Origin: Atrichornis clamosus
Taxonomy: Eukaryota > Chordata > Aves > Passeriformes > Menuridae
Length of the DNA: 64,000 nt
Direction of reading: 5' to 3'
Assembly (NCBI GenBank): GCA_013400975.1
Contig: WBMZ01003488.1
Coordinates: forward strand, 32,115 to 96,114
Shown here: positions 1 to 35,600 of the stretch, piece by piece
Layout: each line of letters opens with the position of its first letter
Position numbering within the stretch: position 1 is the first letter of the stretch
The notes under the pieces: generated by a model
Seen by the model: the letters and a program-made list of their open reading frames with translations, nothing else
Databases searched by the model: none
What the model was told of the DNA's origin: nothing
Position numbers and translations under genes: made by a program

Positions 1-26040
<26,040 letters not shown>

Positions 26041-26097
26041 CCTCGGAGCGCCCAGCCCGGCGCCGCGGACACTCCCCGCTGCCGCCGCCGCCGCCCC

Positions 26098-26106
26098 TCA
26101 GCCCAT
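26098..26106 (-). other. possible two-codon upstream ORF in the HACE1 leader
   Basis: On the minus strand ATG GGC TGA lies 58 nt before the HACE1 start codon. If transcription begins upstream of 26106, this would be a minimal upstream ORF. Its context (C at -3) is poor. Functional relevance is unknown. Confidence 0.3.
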
Positions 26107-26160
26107 CGCGGCGGTGGCTGCGCCCAGGCCGCCCAGGCCGCCGCCACCCCGGGAGGCTGC

Positions 26161-26177
26161 GCGCATGCGCGGGGCGG
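26161..26177. promoter_or_regulatory. NRF1-type site plus adjacent GC box
   Basis: Positions 26161-26170 are the perfect palindrome GCGCATGCGC, the core of the NRF1 motif, followed directly by GGGGCGG (26171-26177), a Sp1-type GC box. They lie about 120-140 bp upstream of the HACE1 ATG. NRF1 sites are common in TATA-less CpG-island promoters. Binding is inferred. Confidence 0.6.
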
Positions 26178-26421
26178 AGCCGGGGGGCGGTAGTGGTCTA
26201 CCTCAGATTGCTTGTTTTCCATAAGGAAAAAAAGAAAAGGGGTGACGGAGATGAATTTTGAAAACCTGTGGAAAATGTGTCTTTAAACATCTGGTTGTGA
26301 CAGTTTTGGGGAAAAAAAAAATTCTGCCTTTTAGAGCCGCCCCTGCTGGGTGATCCTGCCCGTGCGAGCTTAGATCCCAGAGCCACGGCAGGGAATGGCG
26401 GCTGCAAACGCACCTGAGAGG

Positions 26422-26875
26422 GCGAGAATCACGGAATTGATTAGGTTGGAAAAGACCTCTGAAATCATCTAGTCCAACCTAGGACCGAACACCCCCATGT
26501 CAACTAGACCGTGGCACCAAGTGCCGCATCCAGCCTTTCTTTAAACACCTCCAGGGACGGTAACTCCACCACCTCCTTGGGCAGTCCAGTCCAATGCCTA
26601 ATCATCCTTTTTGTGTAGAAATTCTTAATGTTCAACCTAAACCTCCCTTGGCGCAGCTTAACACTGTATCCTCTTGTCCTGTCGCTGGCTGCCTGGGAGA
26701 AGAGACCGACCCCACCTGGCTACAGCCTCCTTTCAGGGAGTAGTAAAGAGTGATAAGGTACCCCCTGAGCCTCCTCCTCTCCGGGCTAAGCAACCCCAGC
26801 TCCCTCAGCTGCCCCTCACAGGACTTGTGCTTCAAACCCTTCACCAGCTTCACTGCCCTTCTAGTGCCAGCACAA
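26422..26875 (-). mobile_element. CR1 LINE 3' fragment
   Basis: The left end reads AATCACGGAATTGATTAGGT, then TTGGAAAAGACCTCTGAAAT, the reversed CR1 3' end. It proceeds through CACCTCCAGGGACGGTAACT, TTCAACCTAAACCTCCCTTG and a CTCCGGGCTAAGCAACCCCA block towards the upstream CR1 sequence. About 450 bp are retained. It is a 5'-truncated, non-coding copy inserted just upstream of the HACE1 promoter. Confidence 0.92.
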
Positions 26876-27309
26876 AAACTGTAGTCACTTGGAACTGTGC
26901 AGGGAAACAACTGCCAGCATGAGCCTGTCAATTCATTTCTTCCTCTGGCAGGATAATACATGTTGTCAAGCGTGAAGGAGCATTCAATGTTGGGTATTTA
27001 GGCTTTAATAATGCTTCAGGTGTTGATACAGTCTTGGCAAGCCAGGGAAGTATGGGCTACATGAGAATGCTGTAAAGTGAGAATGTAAAAATGGTGTTAA
27101 AATGGAATGTAAAAAATCACACCCCAACAAGATTTTATTAATGATCAACTTTCAAATGCAAGGAAGTATGTGGGAATCCATGGGGATTTCTTGTTCTGTG
27201 TAATGGTTTTCTTGTTTTGTTCTGTGTAATGTTCCAATGGCTCTGACCTGGAATTACGGACAAAAGCTATCTAAGAGTTGAAAAAGGTTCAGAAAGGACA
27301 ACAAGGACA
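26876..27309. other. intergenic, nothing recognised
   Basis: AT-rich sequence between two CR1 fragments. I see no gene, RNA or repeat in it. Confidence 0.7.
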
Positions 27310-27600
27310 ATCAAGAATCATAGAATAGTTTAAATTAGAACAGACTTTTAAAGGTCACCCAGTCCAAGCCCCTTGCAATGAACATGGACATTGTCAACTA
27401 GATCTGGTTGCTCAAAGCCCTATCCAACCTGACCCTGCATGTTTGGAGTCATGGGGCATCCACCTCTCTGGGCCGCCTGTTCCAGTGTTTTACCATCCTC
27501 ATTGTAAAAGACTTCTTTCTTCTATCTGATCTGAATCAACCCTCCTTCAGTTTAAAACCATGACCGCTTGTTCTGTCGCAAAAGCCCTGTGAATTGGCTT
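27310..27600 (-). mobile_element. CR1 LINE 3' fragment
   Basis: The left end, AGAATCATAGAATAGTTTAA, and the following AGGTCACCCAGTCCAAGCCC, TGGGGCATCCACCTCTCTGG and TTCTTCTATCTGATCTGAAT blocks follow the reversed CR1 3' consensus. It is older-looking and more diverged than the neighbouring copy. Confidence 0.88.
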
Positions 27601-27784
27601 CCATGCAAGTGAGAACTGAGTTGGAACTCTGCTATCTGGAAAAGAAATACTGTACAGGACATAGTGGAAGTGGAAAGATAATGAATGTCATGGCAATATT
27701 ACATGGGGAAAAAGAAAATTATTAGCAATCAAATCAGAGTAGGCTAGTGAGAAACAAAAACTACATTTTAAAAAACACCTTACA

Positions 27785-28190
27785 CCCTACTTACTTATTC
27801 CTCAACTTCTCTCCTAAATTCTTTACCTTCTCCCCACCAGCAGCATAGGAGGGCAGAGAATGGGGGCTGTGGTCAGTTCATCATATGCTCTCTCTGTTGC
27901 TCCTTCCTCCTCAGAGGGAGGACTCCTCACACTCTTCCTCTGTTTCAGTGTGGGGTCACCTCCACAGGAGACAGTCCTCCACAAACTTCTCCAACGTGAG
28001 TCTTTTCCACAGGCTGCAGTTCTCCATGAACTGCTCCAGTTTGGGTCCTTTCCATGGAGTGCAGACCTTCAGGAACAGGCTGTTTCAGTGTGGGTCCCCA
28101 TGGGGTCACAACTCCTGCCAGCAAATCTGCTCCAGGATAGACTCCACTCTCCATGGGGTCTTAGATAGCTATTTCCTTTTATTCCAAGTT
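27785..28190 (-). mobile_element. internal fragment of an ERVK-like element (reverse orientation)
   Basis: The reverse complement matches the internal region of the LTR element at 38664-41065 (about 39660-39890). It has the same order of repeated phrases: CTGGAGCAG then TTTGCTGGCAGGA, TGTGACCCCA, GGAGCAGTTCATGGAGAACTG and GAGGACTGTCTCCTGTGG. No LTR flanks it directly. It carries no plausible coding frame. Homology was judged by eye. Confidence 0.7.
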
Positions 28191-29026
28191 TCTAGGGGCT
28201 GAGGTTAGAGTTTATGACAATTTCTAAATGACCTCACTAGTGTAGAGGATGAGTTAAGTGACTGCTTGAGGTCCCTATCCTTTTCTGGGAGAATGATTCT
28301 GGATACACCTAATAGTAAAACCACAGTATGTATGAACAACTGTTGTTTACCTCTGCCCATCATAGCAATCAAAGAAGAGAAAAGCAAGGAAACTGGAGAA
28401 TGTATAATTTTTTTCTAAATGAATGCCTTTCAAGATCCTCTCTGAATGCAGTGGTATTCCAATGGTACACCACTGCCATAAGACATATTTGGTGGCATCT
28501 TTTAAATGCATCAAAATAATGGGCTGAAGCAAAAACATTAGGGGTATGCAATCAATTGTAAAATGCTATAATTTTTAATGTATTTAGCTTCCAGTTCAGT
28601 GCTAAACACAAATTATATTCCGGGATGCATGCTCAAAAGCTAAAGGATTGTTACAGCAGTGATACAAAATCCTTAGTAAATTTTTTTTTAAATATAGAAT
28701 GTTTTACTGTGGTCTGCAATCAGCAAGGCAGAAATGCTGTTAGAGAGCAGGTAGACAGTGATTGTAAGTTCTCACTCTTGCTTCAGCCAGTGTTGCTTGA
28801 TTTCATGGGGTTTTTAAATTCTTCTTAGTTCTTCTTGGTACACAGAATGGGTAAAATCAATGGTCATTGTATTCCATGCTGTCACAAGCTACTCAGGAGA
28901 GAAGGGGAGGAGCATACATTCTACCTGACTCATCTCCACAGCAATAAGCTACACAGTATCCCAACCCTAAAAACAAGGTCTTCCTTGACCTAAATACAGG
29001 GTCTTCCACTGTCTCATGAGATCTCT
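28191..29026. other. intergenic between ERV-like fragments
   Basis: AT-rich sequence between the internal fragment and the LTR-like fragment. It does not resemble the internal region of the complete element, so the two fragments may be separate insertions or remnants of a badly diverged one. No gene was found. Confidence 0.6.
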
Positions 29027-29330
29027 TGTGGTTTAGCCCCAGCCAGGAACTCAGCCCTACGCAGCCACTCACTTTCTCCCTCCCAGTGGGATGGGGAAGA
29101 GAATCGGAAGGGTAAAAGTGAGAAAGCTCATGGGTTGCAACAAAGACAGGTAAAGCAAAAGCTGCACACACAAGCAAAGCAAAACAAGGAATTCATTCAC
29201 CATTTCCCATGAGCAGGTAGGTGTTCAGCCATGCCTAGGGAAGCAGGACTCCATCACACACAATGATGACTTGAAAAGACAAACAGCATCACTCTGAGCA
29301 TCCTCCCCTTCTCCTCCTACATTTTTGACC
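29027..29330 (-). mobile_element. truncated solo-type LTR related to the 38.7-41.1 kb element
   Basis: The reverse complement shares the order of motifs with the LTRs at 38664 and 40477: CAAGTCA..TGTGTGATGG, GGCTGAACACCTACCTG, AATTCCTTGTTTTGCTTTGC, then GGCTGGGGCTAAACCACA at its 3' end. It lacks the upstream U3 part. Divergence is greater than between the two LTRs of the complete element. Confidence 0.65.
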
Positions 29331-31109
29331 CTATTTCAGGTTTTCTTGCACAAACTCATTCTACTTGCCAAGATGTTCCCAAACAGAAAGGACATATGGG
29401 TGGACATTTGCAGCTTTGTAGCCTTATTCTTTCCACTACAGCATGGAGAAGTCTGCAAGTAAAAGCATCTCCTGATGTTCCACAACTGCTTTAATTGCTG
29501 ACTGTATAAAAATTCAAGGAAGGAAAATCCAGTGGAGGCCAAAAAGCAATCAAGGTAGGGGTGACATGATCTCAGGGGTCAGTGTCAATGGTCACAAAGT
29601 CCAATATCACTTGCAGAGACTGACTTAAACTCCAGATCCACCCAGCTCTTTTGAGGGGTGCATAAATGGTTAAGGGTTTCTCTTTTTAGCAGACTACTTT
29701 AGGAAAAACTTCATCATCCAAAAAAATCTCAGCTTGACCCTATGAGCTTTTAGTATGTCCTGGGAAATTCCTACTTGAACGATGTGCTTTTCCTGTGGTA
29801 TTGCTACTGTCCATGCCTATATTGACTGCCATGGAGAATTAGGAACCTCCAGGTGGAAATTAATTCCATCTAGTTCAGAAATGGGTATTGCACTCAGATG
29901 AAACACCTTCTGAGGTGTTTGTAAGATGCTTGCAGTAAGACTAGGTCTCAAATGGAAATCTTTTAAGTGAGTAGAATTAGCTAAAAGTCATAAAATTAGC
30001 TGAAATTTGTTACACCATGACAGGTATAGCAATACTTCCATGACAGGTATAGCAATACTTCCAAATTATTATTAATTTTCTTGATGTCAAGGAAAAAAAT
30101 TAACATCTCAAGGAAAGATTAAGATTCCCAGTTTACCACCTAAGCTTTAAGCCATTTGCTCATTGAATGCAGTCAGCAGAGCTCCCTTCAATACTGATAA
30201 GGAGACCCAAATATATCTGTCCCTTGCACTTACATATCTGAAGATGTCATGTTCAACTGCCTACAAGCAATTGGTCAAACTTGTCTTTCACAGTGAATTA
30301 AATCAAATCAATTATCAGTCCTGTGAAAAAAAACCACTGTCCTTGACTCATACAGGAAGTTCATTGCTGTGAGCATTCTCAAGGGAGACCAGAGATAGAC
30401 TGTTTCTTCTCAAAAAAGATAATACCATCTTAAACAGTTAAAGCTGTGGAACTCATCACATTTATTTCTCTACAAGAAAAATCTTCTTCAGAGATAAAAA
30501 TTATCTTGTTTTCAGGATTGGGAGGAATGCATATTGTTGTCAGAAATGGAATGCAGTACTAAGTAAAACTAAAAGCATTCATCTCTTTCACTGTTTTTTC
30601 CTGTGTACATTCTTCACAAAGGCATATAAAATTAGAAGAACTTTACGCTAGTTAGCCTATAGCATAGAAGAGAGGAATTGATATTGATTTTTCCATGTTT
30701 GAATATCAAGGGAAATTTGCAGCATAAAGACTTCAGTAAACTTTGGATCTTGTTTTTTGTTGCAACTTGTCTGCCATTAGATTGCTAGGTATTCACAAGA
30801 GTCTTCTCCAGACAATGCTGAGCCCAAGCATCCAGTCCTAAATTGGACCTTTGGTCATCACAGAACACCTAAATAGGAATAAATTCAACGTGTGGAAAAG
30901 TAAATTGCATCTATAGTCTGTTGTCTCCTCTTACCAAAAAAAAAATAAAAGCAATTCTGCTCAGATTCGGTTCAACAGGCCCTATTCAATTACTGAAAAA
31001 CTATGAGACAGGACTACTTTAAAAAAAGTTCAAATCTCTGCTGAAATGAAAAACATAATTAAATATTTACAAATAGAAAAAAGAGGGGGTTTTGTTGGTT
31101 TTTTTTTGT
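29331..31109. other. intergenic, unique-looking
   Basis: About 1.8 kb of AT-rich sequence. Apart from the 23-bp tandem duplication at 30015-30060 I see no gene, RNA or repeat. Confidence 0.7.
30015..30060. repeat. perfect 23-bp tandem duplication
   Basis: The 23-mer beginning CCATGACAGGTATAGCAATA occurs at 30015-30037 and is repeated exactly at 30038-30060. The first three bases occur once more afterwards, as expected for a duplication by slippage. Confidence 0.95.
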
Positions 31110-31700
31110 CTGCAAAGACCTCTAGGATCATTGAGTCCAACCATTAACCCAGCACTACCATGTCCACCACCAAACCAAGTCCCTAAGCACAACTACTGCA
31201 CATCTTTTAAATACCTCCAGGGTTGGTGACTCTATAACTCCCCTGGGCAGCCTGTTCCAAAGCTTGACAATTCTTTTGGTTGAGAAATTTTTCCTAATGT
31301 CTAATCTAAACCTCCCCTGACTCAAGTCTGTTTGCTCTTGTCCTATTACTTGTTACTTGGGAGATGAGACCAACTCCCACCTATCTACAGCCTCCTTTCA
31401 GGTACTTGTAGAGCGCAATAAAGTCCCTCCAAGCCTCCTTTTCTCCAGGCTAAAGAACCCCAGGTCCCTCAGCCATTCCTTGTAAGAGTGTACTCCAGAC
31501 CTTTCACCTGCTTTGTTGCTGCTCTCTGGACTCATTTCAGCACCTCAATGTCCTCGTAGTGAGGGGCCCAAAACTGAAAACAAGATTTGAGGTGCAGCAT
31601 CACCAGTGCAGAGTACAGGAGGATGATCATTGCCCGAGTACTGCTGGCCACACTGTTTCTGATACAAGCCAAGATAGAGCGGTAGTCCATGTTTAATCAA
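31110..31700 (-). mobile_element. CR1 LINE 3' fragment, about 590 bp
   Basis: Reversed CR1: GCAAAGACCTCTAGGATCAT, CACCACCAAACCAAGTCCCT, TTTTTCCTAATGTCTAATCT, AACCTCCCCTGACTC, CCAGGCTAAAGAACCCCAGG and CTCATTTCAGCACCTCAATG appear in the expected order. The oligo-T run before it lies at the 3' side of the element. It is longer than the other copies but still 5'-truncated and non-coding. Confidence 0.92.
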
Positions 31701-32221
31701 GGAATGAACTAAAAATCTGAAAAGAATATGATATTTTTATGGGATACTCCAGATAGGCAGGCGTGATCCAATGTGCTTCTCTCTGCAATTCCATTTGCCT
31801 TGGTTCCTTTCCCTAGCAGTGAACTCAAAGTGCAATTTGAGTTCTTCCTGCAAGGAGCTCTGCCAGCAAAGGCTTTCTTCTCCACTGCATTGCAGTGTTA
31901 GGAGTCAGCACATCTTCGGAGTGTGGCTTGGAGCCATTTTTCCCAAAAGCCATGTGCTACCTGTGGGCTGACTCAGCTTCTTCTGGACATGCCAGAAGAC
32001 TAAGGTTGGAAACTGCTTGCATATTCTGTGCAGGGACTTGCCTGTGATGAAGATGAAGCTATGTGATGGAGGACCTTTGCAGAATTGTAGTAGAGATCAA
32101 CTTAATTCACAGAGACCACCTTCAGCTACCTTCCTCCTACCCATGTTACCATCAACGATCATAAGACATTCACAGGCAGCACGTGCATGGTGCTTTCCCT
32201 CTGCTCTTGAGGGGACTTATC
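31701..32221. other. intergenic between two CR1 copies
   Basis: About 0.5 kb of mixed-composition sequence; nothing recognised. Confidence 0.6.
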
Positions 32222-32650
32222 TTCATAGAATTGTAGAGTGGTTTGGATTGGAAGGCACCATAAAGGTCATCTCGCTCCAACCCCTGCCATGGGTAGGGAC
32301 ACCTTCCTCTAGACCAGGTTACTGAGCCCCATCCAGCCTGCTCCTGGAGACCTCCAGGGATGGGACATCCACAACAGGGCAACCTGTTCCAGTGCCTCAC
32401 CACCCTCTCAGTAAAGAATTTTTTCCTATATCTGATCTAAGCCTGCCCTTCTTCAGTGTAAGTCTATTCCCCCTTGTCCTATCACTGCATGCCCTTGTGA
32501 AATGTCCCTCTCCAGCCTTCTTGCAAGCCCTCTTTAGGTACTGGAAGGCCACAGAAGGTCTCTCTTGAGCCTTCTCTTCTCCAGGCTGAACAGCCCCAAT
32601 TCCCTCAGTCTATCTTGTTGGGAGAGGTGTTCCAGCCCTGTGAATCCAGT
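32222..32650 (-). mobile_element. CR1 LINE 3' fragment
   Basis: Starts TTCATAGAATTGTAGAGTGG, TTTGGATTGGAAGGCACCAT, AAAGGTCATCTCGCTCCAAC, then GGGACATCCACAACAGGGCA and TTCTTCAGTGTAAGTCTATT. This is the canonical reversed CR1 3' end with comparatively low divergence. Confidence 0.93.
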
Positions 32651-35600
32651 CTTATTGCTGGATATATGCTCTTTGGGATTGAGGAAATCAGATCAAGGTA
32701 CTGCAGGCAGAGAGCTGTGCATAATCCCAGTGAAAACAATAGTAGAGGCTCTATACATACCTCTGATAAGTCCGCTGCTAACACAGCTGCATGCCTGTCC
32801 TATACACTTATTCATACAGCTGAGTTTTGGTGTATCTGACAATATAAAATGCTACCACAATGAAACATCGAGTAAGCTTTTCATCATTGGATGGATAAGC
32901 TTTATACATGTATACATGGATCCTTGTTTTTCTGGATGCTTTTTGGATTCCAAAATCTACCTTTAGCCTTGTTATCAATAGTGTTGAGGGTAAGAGAATG
33001 TAGCATTAAGCTGTTTCACTTTTATGTGTTATTTGGACTGGAAATCAATTTTTAATTTGCATATCTATCTTAAAAACAATCAATGCAGCCCCACTTTTTG
33101 TCAATGGGTTCTATGAGACAATAATAATAATATGGATTATCTCTATGTTTATTTCTACTGCCAAATTAAATGTGAATTTGGCTGATTTCAAATTTGATTT
33201 CTGAGCCTCATTTTTTGTGCTGTAGGTGCCCAAGCAATGCTAATAGAGGCTGTAATACTACTACTACTACTACTACTGATAATGATACTTTTTATTATTA
33301 TTATTATGATAATTATTAATAATAATAAAACTCACAAAATGTTTCTATGCCTTGTTTTATTTTTGAGTAATATGATCCTATGTAAAAATATGCTGGCTTT
33401 ATAATCACTTAATTGGATTTCTTAAAGCCATTTTAATATCTTCTTTTAATGGACAAACTTAGTTCCCTAAATAACACCGAAGACCATGTTCTAGGAAAGT
33501 ACAAACTGTGTATATTTTGACTGGGTTTCTTTTCATTTTACTATGAAGAAATTTCATCAAGGAGGGAAATTTGCTCAGAGAGGGCCCTGAGAGCACTGCA
33601 GCTGCTTTGATTCTGTCAACTGACAGGTAAGTAGCTGTGGATCAGGACATCAGAAAAACTCCCCATCCCTTTTTCAGGTTTTATTTTATCTGTCTTGTTG
33701 AACTATCTTACCTTTTATTTTTTTACTCTTTGCTGTGTGAACTATACTAAATCCTGTTTTCTGTTTCTGAGATTATGGTAGTGCTGCAAAAGAGGTACAG
33801 AACTTTTTTTAATATAAGGTTTAAAATGTCTATTTTTATGACCCACAAGATTTACACTGACTGTCAACATTTCTAAACTAAAGGACCATCAATTACAGCT
33901 TATGCAGCATCCATTTCTATTCTCTGTGGAGCAGTTAATGCTACTTGACGCCTACGTACATTTCCTTAAAGCTGGATTGCTGAAATTTCTCAGAAATAAT
34001 ATGTCCAGGCTTGAACATATATTTTTAAACTTTCTCTTTGTCTATTTCATCTGTATTTCTGGTCTGAAGCAGCTCTTGCCAGTTCTGTTATATTTCTGCT
34101 ATATTTGTGCTACATTTCTCTTGCATTAATTTTTCAAAAGAAAGCTTTAATGTCTCAAAACAAATCCGCAGTGCTCAAGGATTTGAGTGAAGATACTTTG
34201 AACTATTTTCATAATGTCATAGCCCTTAAGTTTGCATTGTCTTTGCTGGAGCTGGAAAAGCTTACAACTATGTCTCATATTTAAAAAGCATAATCACATT
34301 TCTTTTAGTAAAACCCATCTTCTGCACAAAGCATTTTTAAGAAAAAAAATACCAAAGGGCAAGTAAGATATAAACATAAGACTTCGTTCTGCTAATGATT
34401 ATGCTCCTATCAGTATTAGCCTGGGTGGAATCAGGGAAGAGCCAACTATTTAAACGCTTTCTTGGCCAATAAGAAATCGATAATCATTTTGTTCTTGTCC
34501 ATCTAATGGACTTGTTCTTGCAAGATTCTTTCTGTCTGTCATATTTTCCTTACCACTTCTCTGGTTAATTGTGTTTGCAACTTCATTCTGTGCAGCAACA
34601 GGTCTCTACAGATGTTGGGGTGTTTTTTTCTCTGGATAATTACAGCAATTTCTTTATATTCTCTCATGTTTCTACAACATGCATATTTACAATTCTGCAA
34701 CAATAATCATGACTTAAGGTCCTGTAACTCATCATCACTACGCTCAAGCAGAGATCACAGTAAGGAAACCTATACAGTGAAAAATGCTGAAATACTATGT
34801 TGCATCCTGAACAACAATCTAAACGTGCTGAATGAACTATGGAGCCAATTATTTTGTTGCATTTGCTCAAATTTAGAGTCTATGATGTACTGACATTTTC
34901 ATTATTTCCCTGTTTCAGGTCCTTGTTAACTCAGTAAAAATTGCTGTCAAGCTGACACTATTTGCTGTAATTCTAGAACTGATTCTCTTTTGAAGGACAA
35001 GAAAAATCTATTAATTTGGTCCTGATCAACTAATTCCCATCTTGGGAGTGTATTAAAACTGGCCTATTTTTAGTTTTTGGGAGACAAGGAAGTATTCTGT
35101 CACTCAGAAAAGTTCAAAGGAAGGTAGTGTCCTTTTTTTTTCTCAAGCAAATAAATAAATGAATTCATTACATACACAGGGTTGATCTCTCCTTACTTGT
35201 TAAAATAACTGGAGATATTTGTTCTGCAGTTTCTCTGTTACTTCCTGCTGATGCTACACAGGTGGACTCCCCTTGATATCCCAGACTCTGTGTAAAGTAT
35301 TCCTGTAGAAGTTGTTGATGCCTATGAACAAGCTAATCAAGTACCAATAGAAGATTGTAGAGTTTCAGATAAATGTCCAAAGTACTTTCCATCTTTGTAT
35401 CAACACATTGCCTGTTGTAAATTGCTAAGATAAAAACATCTACTTTTAAATTCAGAAGAATGTGAATATGCAGCCTCATAACACCAACCCTGAGATTAAA
35501 AAATAATGTAGCAATTTCTATACTCTTTGGACTGGCAATAATAGTATTCTAAGAAATGGATCCTATTTTGCAGGTGTAGGAGTTGCATCTGTTACACTTG

